A stretch of 64,000 bases of DNA, taken from NCBI GenBank assembly GCA_008921705.1, contig VFFE01007018.1, positions 379,985-443,984 of the forward strand. Reading direction: 5' to 3'. Numbering within the stretch: position 1 is the first letter of the stretch; each line of letters begins with the position of its first letter. A program made the position numbers and the translations under genes. Shown piece by piece: positions 11,001-24,900 of this stretch. The stretch comes from Burhinus oedicnemus. Its lineage: Eukaryota > Chordata > Aves > Charadriiformes > Burhinidae. The notes under the pieces are model-generated. The model searched no databases and was not told the origin of the DNA. It saw only the letters and a list, made by a program, of their open reading frames with translations.

Positions 11001-14000
11001 GCTGCACCGCCGTGCCCTGGAGCAGAGCACAAGGTGAGAATTACAGAGCTTCACCCCTAAAGCTATAAAACAAACAAACTCCATCTCTTCATACTCCGCA
11101 GTTGGGATTTCAACGGGCATTCCTGCGGAGTAAGGCTGAGGTGGGATATGGGCCTGCTGGCCAGTCATCTGCTAAAGAAAATACCTCACCCTGGATGCTT
11201 CCTACCTGTCCACTCAAATTCTGACTCAGCTTTTCCCTAATCCAGAGGTTTTCAGATGAGAGGTGGCAGATTCTGTACCCAGAAGCACGGAAAATAAATT
11301 TGGCCGGACTGGCCCCTCCAGACCCATCTGCGGCTTGAAGCCACCGCTCCCTGCCTTTCCCGTGTCCGAAACCACCTCCGCCGGCTCATGCACGCTGTGA
11401 GAGGTGGGGATGCGGCGCATATGTGAGCTGAGAAGGTTCTTCTGGGGGCTGCAGCCCAGCCCCAGCCCACAGCCCCAGCCAAGCCCAGGCAGCAGTCCTG
11501 CCTTATCCAGGGGAGAATTCCTGTTGTGCGGACCCGAGAAGCAGAACAGCTCCGTCTCGCTGCAACGGGCATTATTCATTTATTGCTTCGCAGAAGCGCT
11601 CAAATTCTTCATCCCTAAAATTAATGTCTGGCTCTTTGAATCTTGCTCAAGGTGTCTTACCCCATCTCCCTTTGCTCCTCGCAGTCTCTCTGCTCCAGAA
11701 TATGCCAGCCGAACATTTTTGCCTTAGGTCTTTAATAAGAGGAGTTTTGCCATAGCTTATTATCGCTAAAATTAAATGTCACCTTGGGTTTTCCTCGCTC
11801 ACTTTAGCACACTCTGCTGCCGTCTTCTACATCTATAAAAGGAAACTTTATGGCTTTTTGCTCTCCGCTTCTTAAAAACTGCATGCAAAGAGAAAAATAT
11901 CTCCCTTTCTTTTCTTTTTTTTTCTTTTTTTTAAATATGCAGAAATAGTTTGTGCAGTTGCATGTTCATTGCACAGTGACCTGGGAAAACTGCACAACTG
12001 TTTATGATTGACGCAAACCAGATTTTACAGTGGCAAGAAAAATATTGGGGGAAATGAAGATTCTTCATCAACTTTTCAGACCTCTGGGGTTTTGCTCCAC
12101 TGCTTCAGAGATGAAGGTAGTATTAACCTCTAAAGCACTTCATCCTGACCCGCTTTTACTGCCTTAATGCTAAAATTAAAGACGCATTTGTCTGCAACTG
12201 GTGGGGCAGAAGGATCCCAGAGGTACCTGCTTAGGTCTACAAGGAGATGGGGACATTGCTAGATAGCCATTTCAGAACAAGGACATTTAAGCCCCAATTC
12301 CTTAACTGTTTTCCAGTGTTGACTTAACCTGCCTCTTCTCTTTTACTAATGTACTGCTGGGGCAAGAAAAAACACTAAATAAGACCCTTGCTCTTGCTTA
12401 ATTCCATGGGAACTCCAGGAAGAAAAACAAGCAAACCAACCCAAAACGTTGAAGGAATGCAGACAACCAAGGTATCAATAATCTAATACAGAAGTTATTT
12501 TTTTATTCTCCTCATTCACTGCTCTTTCAAGCTCAAAAAGACATGGCTTTGACTGATGTAACATGGACTCTCTGTAGATACCACCAGGATCCCTCTCTCT
12601 AATCGTGTCATTTCCACAACCTTACTTAAAAAAAAAAAAATTTGCGCTAAATCCTATTTGCAATAGTAGCTGAAGGGGATGTATAGAGAGGGTAAAAGGT
12701 GTCAGGCACGGAGTGACATTTCCCACTCTACCCTCCTAGCTCTAGCGGAGATTCAGGAATTTCCTGGCCTGTTGGGTTGGCCGTGTTACCCACCACCCAC
12801 GGCCCTACCCCCCATTCGTTTCATCTCTTTCCTACCCGTTTATACCCCTAGCTGTACGGCACCCAGCAGCACTGATCTCCCCACTCTGAAAACAAGTCTT
12901 TCTCTCTACTTTACACCAGCTGCCCAGCAACGTCAGGGGATGCCTCTTCGCGGGAGGGCCACCAACACGGACCTGCGCTAGGAAAGCGCCGCAGGGGATA
13001 TTGCTGCTCCCGCTCTCTCCTTCCTGGGGGGAAGACTGGGGTCTGTGTGAGTTCTGGGGCTACACCCAGCAGTTATTTACAGGCTCTCCAAAATCCACCG
13101 TCAGATTCTTACAGATGCGTTTCAGGGAGGACCCCGAGGCAGCCCTGCCTTCGCCTGGGACCAGTCCTGCCTTTAAACTACTCTCAAACGGATCCTTTCA
13201 TCCTGCGAGAACACAGCTCCTTTCCCCCAGAATAACTGGGATACTTTTGAAGTTGTTTTGCCAGCATCCAGATCAAGCTGGGCTCATTTTTAATGACATC
13301 CTTATGTTCCTGTTACACAGCTGCAGAGATTGTTTTGATACTTCAAGAATATTTGACTCGCTAGTCAAAATAAAGTACTGGAAATTGAATAAAAACTACC
13401 CTTGAATACAGAAATCGCTTATTAACACGAATGTGTTCTGTAGGATACGATCTAGACTGACTTCCCAATTAGCTCCGATATGGGAGTCTGCTGCTGGAGC
13501 CAAGTGCACAAGACACAGGGCTATTAATTAACTGCTGCAGTTTTCTTCAGCTTCTGTCAGCTCCTAAATTGATTTTTCTCCGAGCCGACAGGGTGCGTGT
13601 ATAACACAAGAGAGCAGCTGGGGAAAACAGGTAGCACTTTCTCACCGCGGAGCCGAAAGCGTCACCGTGGTCTGGCGTTCCTCACAGGAGAGCACCTGGA
13701 GCCACCGGGCCACGGACGGTCCTTCAGCTTGGGGCTGCTGCGCCGTGCTCCATCCTCGTCTCGGTGTTAAGCACATTATGCCGGTGCTTTGAGTTATTTG
13801 AACACAGAGTCTAAGGAGCTGGTTTCAGGTTGACAAGCTTTCCTAAAGATTTCATACAAGGTCAAAAGGAAAGAAAGATGCACAGGAGCGCCGCGCTCCG
13901 ACCCTGCAGGTCTGGGGCTGGCACCAGCCGGGCGCAGAAGTAACCGGGCTCCCAGGAGGTGGAGAACACCACGTTCTTACCGCACGTCTGCAAGGCTCAG

Positions 14001-14017
14001 CCAGCCTGTCTCATGCT
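8058..14017. other. Upstream intergenic sequence
   Basis: GC-rich unique DNA to about 11.7 kb, then AT-rich DNA. A 271-codon frame at 9406-10221 lacks recognisable domains and overlaps open frames on the other strand, so it is not called. A T/C tract at 11903-11933 and a short A-run near 12627-12639 are the only simple repeats. I see no gene, RNA or transposon here. Confidence 0.6.
11903..11933 (+). repeat. Polypyrimidine (TTTCT)n tract
   Basis: T-runs alternate with single C residues, ending in TTTTTTTTAAAT. This is simple sequence; no AG acceptor or exon-like sequence follows. Confidence 0.8.
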
Positions 14018-14046
14018 ATTTTTTTTTAATTATTATTATTATTATT
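14018..14046 (+). repeat. (ATT)n microsatellite
   Basis: A T-run leads into seven tandem ATT units. Confidence 0.9.
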
Positions 14047-17000
14047 GCTGAAATACATATGAATTAGTTCTCTTGGGGCTTTGCACAATTTTTTTTATTT
14101 TGCTAAGCTGCATTTTCTTTTCCAGAAACCTTATTTTGATGTAAATCTTGTAAACAGGGGACTAGCTCGTTCAAATGCTGAACACAAAAGCTCTTCCAAA
14201 GAAGTAGATCAAAAGTCTGCAGTCGGCTTAATGAAAGCTAGACTGACAATTAGGTTGGGAAAGTCTGCATGGATTGGGAAGACAAATTTAAGGGTTTTAT
14301 TAATTGCCTGGGAGTACATGGAAGGAGAGACGCAGGGTATGGGGATGAACGCTTCATTTTTATTACTACAAATGCCCTCGATGTAAAACGTCCATTGCTA
14401 AAGCTCACATGAAATGGCTGCACAAATGCCAAGTGCTGAGGCAAATAGAAAATCTACACCTTCAGAAAAATTGTTCAATATTTGAAGTGTTTCCTTTGCA
14501 ATCAGGTGTACCCATTTTCATTTCTTTTCAAGTTGTGCACCATTCCCAAAATTACTACCGGGGAATAATTACAATACTTTGCACAAATTAAGTAGAGATG
14601 ATAAAAGAGAAGCAGCCAAGCTGTCAATATCGTGGCAATAATGCACAGACATTGTCTTGCCGTGACACCGAAAGCATCGACCCTCCCTCCGCTGCCACTA
14701 ACGACATAAGAGAAAGCGAGCGGGGAGGATGCGGCTGCGCTGGAGCAGCTCCCTGCGGGAGAGGCTGGGCTCCGCGTGCAGGCGAGGCGGCAAGAGAATG
14801 CTCTTAGCCGGGGTTTGGTCGTCCCCGAGAGGGGTTTTTGCTTAGTTTTGAACTCTGAAGGGATCAGCCGTTTCTTTTTAGGGGAAAACTAGACTAACAG
14901 CCATGCCTTGCGCTCGTTCGCCACGGGCTGCCCGGCATGCCGAGCCCGGCAGAGGGGTCAGCGGGGAGTGCCAGAGGTACAGACTCATTAGACCCGCTCA
15001 TTTATACAGACGAGATTTCTACCATATGAATGGGATCAAAAAAAAAAAAAATGTTGGAGAACGCTAGAGTGCGAGTACAGCCCAGCTAACCGTCACTGGA
15101 GACCATCCTGCAGAAACCTGGAATGAATTACTGCTGCCCCAGTCCTTCTGCCAGCAAACATGGAGCTACTGCGACTGACGCTACAGCCCGGAGGGGGTTA
15201 CTGGTGTGGGAACGGACCCACCGGCACCGCGAGCACTTTCCGGGAGCTCCTGAAGAAAGATTGCCATGATATTAGTAATAAAAACAAATTAAGTATGGGA
15301 GCATAGGAAAAGTGACACCAAGATCACGTCAGTTTTACAGAAGCGGTTACTCCTTTTTGAGCCTGAGCAGTAACAATTTACAAACTATTAGAAGCCTGAT
15401 GAAACAAACAGACTTTTAAAGATGCCTGGCATACTGCAAATAAGCTTTGGTAATATTTGTGTGGAAGGCTCGTTTACATTAAATGTGAGCAAATAAGAAG
15501 TTTCAGATAAAAATAAGCAAGCACTACGAAGCTGGAGTGCCCTCGCTCAGCAGCTCTGCTTTGGAGCCCGGGACGGGGTCGGCATGGGCAGCAGGACCCC
15601 GACCGCCGGCACTGCTGGCCACGTCCACGGTTCTGCCGAGCCCCCCGCAGCCGGGCCACACCAAAAGGCCGTACCCCCAGCGCGCCCACCGAGCCAGCCA
15701 CGAGCAGCACAGCAAGAAAAACCCAAAAGTTTTATCAGGCAGTGAAGCCTGGAAGAGAGAGGAGCATTCTGCGCGTGGAGCTCCGAGACCTCGTCTCTGG
15801 GTAGAGAGAAGCAAATAGTTAATGTTGAAAAGGAAAAATGATCCTGCTTTTTGCTTTTATCTAATCTTAGCTGGACACAGCAGATTATGCAGAATATCAA
15901 GGAAAGCAGCATAAGCAAGATCCTTTGGTACTTGAAATTATCCATATTATCTTAAAAATAAATCATGCCTATTGCCCCTTTGAAGTTCTGTTATTATTTT
16001 TAATCATGGAGCTGGGGCTTGTCTTTTCAGGCGGATTCATCGGTAATTTATGCTAATAGATTTCTGCACTAACGCTACGTGTGTATCTCCACATCCGTCT
16101 AGATGCCGGTGCCCCGATAACCACAGGAACATCAGTGCCTTTACCATCACCCCTACGACAGCGAGCGGAGCCCTGCAGCCCTGCCACGTCTGAGCAGGGC
16201 TGTGACCGCATCCCGCGGCACGTACCCCTCATCCTTCTGTCCGCACACGTTCTTCCCCGAGCCAAAACCCCGGCATAAGCGCTTGGCAAACCTAGCGATG
16301 CTGCTTTTCTTCCCGACAGGTCTGCAGGACCGTGCCTGTCTATAGGGAGAGCAGGCGTAAGGGAGCTGGCCCCGTGCCGGCCGAGGGACCCAGCCACGCT
16401 TTGCCCGGCCAACTCCGCTCCGGCCAAACCTCCGGCAGCCCCGGAGCAGCCGTGGCCGCGCTCTCCATCACACTTACAGCCTCACATAACACCAGCACTG
16501 CTTTTATTTTTTTTATTGACACATAAAAGAGCTCCCTATAAAATGTATTAAAGTTACGGTGCTGAAAGGAGAACATTCCAGCAAAAACCTCTGCGTAAAA
16601 TAAAAACCGTAAGGAAGAGCAGATCACCCACATTCACACGGCCATCGCACAGGCTGCGCTTCATGCCCAAGAGCTCGTCTGCTGGACCCCGCTCACTAGT
16701 GGCATCTCATTCTGCGCTCCCGGGGGGCAAAACACATTCCCCCCTCCAAACCACGCAATTAAAAGATAATTTAAATCTGTACATTTTGTCTCCTCCAAAA
16801 GACAGACAATTTGAGGTGAAGGCTGCCTGTTCCCAGCCTAGGGAGTACTCAGACGCCTGCGCAGGCAGGGAATACACTGACCCACCGCGTGCTACGTCCC
16901 ACCCAGGATCACTTGAAGGAGCAATTCCTTCAGGTGAGATTAAATAGAGACAGTTTCTTCCCATCACCTATAGATGCTGTGCACGTTACTTTCGGGGTAA

Positions 17001-20000
17001 ATCCCACCCGCACCCCCATCTCTCTTCAAAGTGCGGCAGAGATCCTGAAGAACAAGGTTTTCTTTTCCCGACCCTGTCTCCTCCATAAAAGCTGCCAGGA
17101 GCAGCACACATCAAAGAGCTGCACTCAGTGTCCGCACGGAGGATGGGGACCAGCGGAGGCACTTCGCTCCCAGCTTTACTGCAGAATATATTCCTCTCCT
17201 CCTCTGTTCCAGTGGCTTTAGTTTCCCAGTCACCCCCATTTACTGGGAGAAGGCAATAACTCCACCTTTTTGCTGGTGTTGGGAGGTCTGCAACATCCCT
17301 GATCCGAATCACTATCTCGCCCAAATCAAACCTATCCAAACCCAATAGCTATATAGAGAGAGGTATTTAACTGCAACATCTGTGACAGGCATTGCCAATG
17401 AAATTACATTCATAAAAAAAAATCAAAAGTGTTATTTATGTATTTTAAAATGACAAATGCGCAGGCTTCAGGCCCAAATCACGTGCATCATCATTTATAT
17501 TTTTGTGTTAGCCAAGCACAGCAGCACATGTTTGACCTTAAAGCCTGTGAACGAGTAGCTCTTTACATTTGATACTGGCACATAGGGACCAAAAGCGGGT
17601 CGGGGTTTGCTTGCGGAAGTCGTGACGGGCGGGCTCCGTGCCGCAGCGGCTGTGCTGCAGCCACCCCTGCCCAGGGGACCCCGGCCGCCTGCGAACGCCG
17701 GGCAAGGGGCAGCTGCAGCAGGAGCTGCGGGGCTGTCCCCTGCCGGCTCCTTAGGTCAGGAGTTAAATCAAAACCACAAGCACCTTTCTCTGCTTTTCCT
17801 TCCTTGGCTCATGGTAAGACTCTAACAGCTCGAATTATTTTATTTATTATTTTTTAAAAAATATCTATAAAAGCAACACCTCCAGGTGTTTTTCTGCTTT
17901 CATTGTCACTTGAATGTCACTGGCAGCAAACAAGGTTTTTTCCCCCCCTCTCTCATAATGGCCCTGGCACGAGGCCGTGGTATATTCAAGGATCATTTAA
18001 TCAGGAGCATAACACGCTAATCTATTTAGCTCAAATTATTTAGCCATATGATATATGTAAATCTGACCAACTTGCAGCAGCTTCAGGCCTTGACATGTTT
18101 GTAAGTAATTTTGATCCTGCGATTATTTCGGAGTTTTGAATCTTTACTGTTAACAGGAGGATCTGAATAACAAACCCTTACAAATCAGCGCTTTAAGAGA
18201 AGCCTGATCCTCTGGAGGGCTGAGCTGAAGCATCTGTTATTTTGGGAAAACAGAAACAAGTAGACAGTATTCTAAATTTGCCTTATTACTTGGAATTTGA
18301 TACCCACAGCCAGACCCCCAAGGACCAGCCCTGCACATGGCACCTGGTAATGGCCATCCTGGCCCCAAGGTCAAATATTTGATAATCAGCATGACGGCAG
18401 ATGCAATTAGTCCTGCAGGTGATGCCAGGAACACACACACACAAAAAAATAAATCCGTTTTCACATCATATTTCTATTGGCAGCAGGTATTTTATAAAGA
18501 AAAGTATAAACACTTTCAAAGTTACTCTAAAATAACTGGCATGTTTCACATTTGAGCTGGGGTGTATTTGTTTTAGTTCACCTCGAGCACCATCGCTGCG
18601 CACGTCTCTCCAGCCTTACCGAGCATTTGCAGGAGGCCAGAAAAGGAGAATCGGGGAAGGAGCCAGGTTCTCTCGCACCCTGCGTTAACGCTGCCAAGCC
18701 CCAGCCCGGCAGCACGTGCCGGCACAGCAGGAGCATGGCCGGCACCTCCGGGATCTGCAGGTGGCTCATGGGCCAGCTCACATGGCCACCACCTCTTCGG
18801 TCTGCATCGCCCAGATTTAGAGAGGGAGCAGCAGCTAGAGCTCAGCGGGTCAGCAGTGACCGGTTGGATCAATTCTGGAAAATTACCATTCATTTCTGTA
18901 GAGTTCTCTTCTATTTCCTCAAAGAAATAGTTTCAGTAGAGATGGAAGCGAGGAATCGCTTCCACGGTCCGGGGAATCAGCGTCCCTGCGACAGGCACGT
19001 CTGTGCCTGGAGCATCCCTGCGGCAGAGCGCCCGGCAAGCCCTGCCTCAGCCCACCCGCCTGCTCCGGGCAGCAGGCGCTCAGCGTTTAAAGCGAGCCAG
19101 TTTAATGTAGAATAACGTGAAATGAATCCCCTCAGAGTATCTCACCTGTGAAGGGTGATTACATCTCATTCTCACGTAAGAAGGACCTTAAATAATATTG
19201 GGTCTTACAGGCTTGGCCTGTGGTTTTGAGGAGGAAGAATAGATGTGTGACCTTCATGGATGGGGAGCTGGATATTTGTTATCTGCCAAAGGAGGGATGG
19301 AAGAGCAAATAGATCTGTTTAGATGAAAGTGTGTGAAATGAACCACACAAGTGGAAGCTGTAACATCGTTGTTCGGCACTGGGGAGGGAAAGCCAAGGGC
19401 ACACGGAAGCCCCCAGCTCAGTCATTTCTCCTGAGTTTGGGCAAAGTACGGCAGAAACCCCGCTCTGCCCCACACGCTGAGGGCCGCAGCAAGAACCACA
19501 GCTCACGTGAAGCCTCACCACGTTTACGTTTCAAGACAGCACTCAAGTGACACGGAAAGGACATCTCGCAGCACACCACCTGCCCCATTCACCCAACCCG
19601 GGTGCTGGGAACAAGGACCTGCTGCCAGCACGGCACGTCACCCCCCCGAAGCTCCCCGCGGCTCCCAGCACCTCCAGTTCACACCGCGGCTGCCTTGGCT
19701 CCGGCATCTTGCGAGTTTGCCATAAAACAGGACAACCTTTCCAGACGCACCGTTATTCAGCAGCCCGCAGGATGCTGGTAAAGCAAAGCCTCAATACCCA
19801 TTTCATGACACTTGTCGTCCCCTTGTCGAGACAGGGCATCCCCACTTTTCCCAGGGCTTGAAAGCAAGCCTGGGAGTTGGCTGCCTTGCTGAGGGGCTGA
19901 CCCTGGGACTACCCAGCCAGAGCCCCAGGGCCCGCAGCACCCACAGCGACGGGGAAAGGTGCGGGGAGGCAGGTGGGCTGCGGTCCGAGCCCTGCGGAGC

Positions 20001-21479
20001 CCCAGGTGCTGCTCTGCGCAGAGCCACGGCTACGCAGCAGCACCAGCCGTCCGCCTCTCAGCCCCTGCGCCCGCGGTCACCACTGGTCCCCACCTGTGGC
20101 AAATGGCAGGTTACTGGGAATTTCATCAGAGGGCGGGAGAAGGAGCTGCCCCCACAAGTTTAACTCTCCTCTTTGCAGGCTACCAGCACAGAGAACGTCG
20201 GGATGCCGGCAGGGATGGAGAGCGCTGGCTCGGATGGGCTCCGAGGGAAGGTGTTCTGGTTTGCAGGCTGCAATGGATAACAAATCCCTGCGAGGTCACA
20301 CCTACAGCAACACGGTTCTGGTTAAGACAAGGGCATTTTCATGTAAAAGGCTAACGATCATTTAAGAACCATACATCTGAGCCAGGGAGCGTTCTGTTTG
20401 CAAATACAGGCCCGATATTTCACAATGAAAAGGTTTAACAGCATTATCTTCACTGCAGAGGAAGGACAGCGAGTAGGAAGGACTGGTGATCATCTAAACA
20501 TTTGGTAGCGGAACAGAAGTTAGTTGGGAAGCTGGTAGCAGCACACTCTGCATACCTGCCAAAAATCAGTAGTCTCTGGCCTGCAAAATTCATACTGGAC
20601 TCTGGATTTATTTATTCCCCCCCCCCTTCTCTGGAGAATCTGTGAAATATCCAGTTTCAGTGGAGCTTGTGCCCTTTGGCATAAACTTCCCCCAAGTTTC
20701 AGTTCAGCTCCCACGACTCCCAACCTCTCCTACAGTAACAGAGAGTGGAAGAGAAAGAAAAAGTATGAATAAATCCTAAATTAAAATCAAATCTCAAGTT
20801 CTACTGGAATTTGCTCAAAAGGAAAGAGAATCAATTGCAGCTTGTTCCCAGTTCTTTAAGGCAGCCTTATATTGTTTCTAACGAAACAAAAATCAATAAG
20901 AAATGCTTCTTATGGTTCATTTTTTAAAGCTCAATACCAGCTATGCAATTTGGTTGACAATTATGAATGATCCGTTATGTCATCCAGGCCTTTTTCTGCT
21001 ACCCAGCTTGCCAGAGCCCGCAATCATGTATTATTGCTTGCAGGTACATCTTTAAATATTGGTTTGCTTTCCACTTTTCTACAATGATCATTCAGAAATA
21101 AACGGAATTTGCTGATCAATTCCATTGACTTGAAAGCAACAGTTATTAATGCCTTCAGTTTGTTGCTGGCTCCTAAACTTTTCTGATCCATTAGTTATGA
21201 GCCCCCATTGATTGAAAACACACATCCTCACAGCATTGGTTTTTTCCCAAGGAAAAAACAAAGAGCTTTTTACAGTCACTTTTCCCCAGGAGGCACCGCT
21301 TGGTTTTTAAAACCAGCACGAGATGATAATGTAATTTCACCACAATAACTTCCTTTGTGGGTAAAAGTGACAAAGCTATTTTTGAAGTGCTTCATTAAAG
21401 ATGACTTCATTTTATTTCCAAATCATGCATTCTTCTCTTTCATCTCCTGTTCGCGTTTTCCTGCATCTATTCGCTCCAA
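14047..21479. other. Upstream intergenic sequence
   Basis: Alternating AT-rich blocks (14060-14620, 15240-15530, 17340-17560, 17830-18180) and GC-rich blocks (15540-15800, 16080-16470, 18560-19080, 19560-20290, some with many CpG). Apart from short homopolymers (A13 near 15038) and the AC tract at 18430, it is unique sequence. No open frame is convincing and no RNA gene was recognised. Confidence 0.6.
18430..18448 (+). repeat. Short (AC)n tract with A-run
   Basis: Six to seven AC dinucleotides are followed by seven A residues. Confidence 0.85.
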
Positions 21480-21890
21480 TCGTTAGACGCGTGGATCCAC
21501 GGCTACGCAAACGCGGGGCATTTCTCTGCTGGTTTCTGCAGAGCTCCCAAGAAGGCGAGAGGTTTGCTGGCCCTGGGTGTCCCAGCAGGCACGGCGAGGG
21601 CGAGCGGCAGAGCGTGCCGTGGGAAAGCGCGCCGGGCTTCACCCGACCCGGCTTGGGCTGTGGCCGGCAGCCCCAGGCTGGGCACCCAAACCACCCTCAA
21701 CACTGCAAGTCTGGGGCTCCTGCGCCAGCGAGGCAGCACTGGGGGGGTCAACGGATCCGCCGGCCCCCAGACAGCAGCCCGGGGAGACGAGGCTCGGAGC
21801 AAGCCTGTTCCCTCGCCTCGCCGGCGGCTCCGCAGGGCCCAGGGCTCCGGAGCCAGCCCCACCGCAGCGGGAGCCGCCTCTCCCATGCCA
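21480..21890. promoter_or_regulatory. Candidate distal CpG island
   Basis: About 410 bases are GC-rich with frequent CpG (ACGCGTGG, AAGCGCGCCGGG, CCTCGCCTCGCCGGCGG), bounded by AT-rich DNA on both sides. Overlapping frames of up to 174 codons occur on both strands but share no recognisable domain, so no coding gene is called. It may be a promoter for a noncoding transcript or a distal element. Confidence 0.4.
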
Positions 21891-21972
21891 GCGGCTCTGC
21901 ACAGTGTACTGAGATTTTGTCATGAAAATGCATCGTGATCATTTTCACTTTCAAATATAGACACAGCTTTGG

Positions 21973-21998
21973 TTTTTTTTAAAAAAAAAAAAAAAAAA
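21973..21998 (+). repeat. T8 directly abutting A18
   Basis: Eight T residues are immediately followed by eighteen A residues, a T-to-A homopolymer junction able to form a small foldback. It lies about 80 bases after the end of the CpG-rich patch at 21480-21890. Confidence 0.9.
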
Positions 21999-24900
21999 GA
22001 AATTAGATTCGTTTTCCCCCCAATACCAACACCCTCCATCCCCCAATCCATCTCAGACAATCCTTCCAGATCAATAGGAAAGCTGGAATATATTAATTTT
22101 GGAACAACTTGTAATGAAATGCTACGTGTCGCCACTGAAAATCCTCAGTGAGCACGGTCCCGGTTCTGTCCCTGGTCGGACGGATTTGTCTGTATCGGAT
22201 GAGGAGGGTGAGAGAGGAAACCTCCTCCTCCTCCTCACTCAGAGGAGAGCAGGAATTAGATGCCTGTCACTGTTAAAGATGCTTTTCCTGTGAATTGGCC
22301 CCAGTTACACAACACCGATTAATTTATTTTTTTTCCCCTCCTTACAGGAAAGTTACATTCAAGTGGAAGCACACCTATTTAGAAAGACACTGTTAATCAG
22401 CGCAGAGCCACTGGACAGACTCACCCAGTCTCTGCTCTGAACCAGGTCATAGCAACTGCCACAGTATCCCTTCAAACCTCTTAAAAATCCAATAAACCTA
22501 AGAAAAACAACCCATGGAAATATATCTAATTTGAAAATCGCATTGGCTGGGTTGAATTCTGCAAATCATTTAAACATGTTCTTAACTTCAAGCTAATGAA
22601 TCAACTTATTGAAGTCAAAAGACACTCAAAGATCAAATGTAAAGCGCTCAGCATCTTGCAAGATCAAATCCCACGAGAGCCACGTTAGTGACAGTGACAG
22701 CAGCGCCTACACACGTTAGTGGAAGCTGCACAAGCACAGGCAGGACACCCCCCCCCACAAGCCATTGCAATGAACTATCTCAAAGTTTACCATAGGCTAA
22801 TTCAAAAATAACAATTTTTAAACCTCCAAATTACAAACTTTGCCATTTTCAGTGGACTTTACAAATGCTGAGAGTGATCATTAGGTCTCATTTGGTGAAG
22901 AAGAAAAAAAAAAGTCTCTTTATAATTCTCTGACAGTTAGATGCCCTAAACATACCTAACCCTGCCAGGGAAATCTTACGCTTAGAGCAAGCCTAACATT
23001 AGCTGCTCTTCCTCTCAATTCAAGATATTCCCAGAAATGTCCTATCAATCCCGAGAGAAGAGGGGCGTTCGTTCTCCCCTGAAGGCTGCGCTGAAGTCAG
23101 TGGGAAGTGTTTGATCAGCACCGAGGGGAAGCTAAACCTGCGTCCAGATCCCCACACCTGTCCCTGCGGCACCACAGGGAAAGCCGGGGTGATGGCTCCC
23201 TCCTATTCCTGCTGACGCACGACGCGGCACAAGGAGGGACATGTCACCCGCGCGGCTGGGTCTCCTTGGGGCGTACAAAAGGACAGGATTTGGAAAACAG
23301 GAGGTGGCAGCAGTTGGGACTGCTGCTAGACAGAGGGGAAACACTGATTAAACTCTACCTCGGTGGTGGAGCGCAGCCGTTGTGCTTCGTGCTTCTGGTT
23401 TTAGGAGGTGGAAAAAAGAAAAATGCTTGATCTGAATAAGGGAGGAGGAAGCGAGCCCTTACGGCTGTCTGCGGGCACAGCTGGCACCGCTGGAAGTAAA
23501 ATCAACGAGAAACTCGGCATAAACAAGGAGGAGATTACTTCAGGTTACAGGAAGAACGAAAGATACCTCGCTGACACGGGATATGGGAAATCGTGACTCC
23601 AAAGAGCGGGAGAGGAGGGATGCTGCATGGCGAGGTGTCCTGCCAGCAGTCCCGGGACGGACCCTGCACCTGAACCCAACCAACCCTCCGCTCTTTGGTT
23701 GTGAGCCGGTCTCGGCACACCCTGAGCAGTCAGTCTGTCTGTCCATCATCCGTGGGTCTGCAGCCTGTCCTGCCCAGCGCCTTCTTGAGCATCGGAGAAG
23801 ATGAACCATTTAGGAAAACGAGTCAACTCTCGTTGGGAAAGGGGAAATGCGAGTGTCAGTATTTTTCCTTATTAGTGGCTTGTGATCTGGAGCACACAAT
23901 GCATGTGTTCGATGGTGAACTGGAGAAGGAGGAACGAGCAAGAGAGAGAAAGAAATTCCCTGAAGCCATTTCTGCCTATTCTCCTTCTTGCTTTTGGAGC
24001 ATCCTTGGGGATTGCTCTTTTCACAGAGGAGCATGGTTTGGAGGAGAAAGAGGGTGACACATTCTCAAGGAGGTTATTTACAAGTGTTCTTTTCTAGAGA
24101 TCAATGCGTGGAGCCTGGTGAAGAATGATTTCAATTTTGCCTTTAAAACTTGGATCAAACAATGCTGACAATGCAAAATTCCCCACCATCCAGAGATTAA
24201 ACTTGTTCTGCTGTTTTTAATAGGGGCCTGAGTGCATTACTTGCCAGCGGGCTCTCAGTGCCACGCTCTTCGTCTCTTAGCAGGTTGAGAGCACACCGCG
24301 GAAATAACCGATTTGCATCTGCATATTGCTCAAGATGCGTCTGATGCATCAGTAGAGTCAGACCCAGGAGCGCCCCGCAGGACAGAACAGAAAAAGCATT
24401 CTGAAAACTGGGTGCAAAGATGAGACAAAATTATGGTAGTTGAACAAGGCCCTTCTTATGACCTTGAACAACTCACAGTGATTGAGGGCACGATGGCAGT
24501 GCAAGGACACAAGTGTCCTGTGCAGCATTTGAGTTTATAAGAGGTCTACACTCAAACATCCAAAGCAATTTATAGCAAGAGGTACCCTTGGCATACAGCG
24601 TCTCCTGGGAAATGCCTGTCTAGCTGAGGCTGATCGCCCTTGACTTCACCTAGAGCTGTTTATTCCCTGAGCCAGCAATTAACCCCACCGCCTCCCCACC
24701 CCTAAGACCCAGTGAAAAGCATACACCCAATAAAAGCAATAGGTTGCTGCTCCAGTGAATGCCATCTCTTATCCAGCGGCAGCCACACCTGGTTCTGTAA
24801 GGTCTGTTTTCCCACCAGTGTAATGCAGAGCGACGCAATCAACCTGTAAAAAATGCCAAGGATCTGCTGTTTTAGTAATCACAGAACCCACTTCTGCTGT

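Noticed and set aside
24437..24500. MIR-like phrase (GACCTTGAACAACTCAC)
   Set aside because: A single 17-base phrase with none of the following MIR blocks in order.
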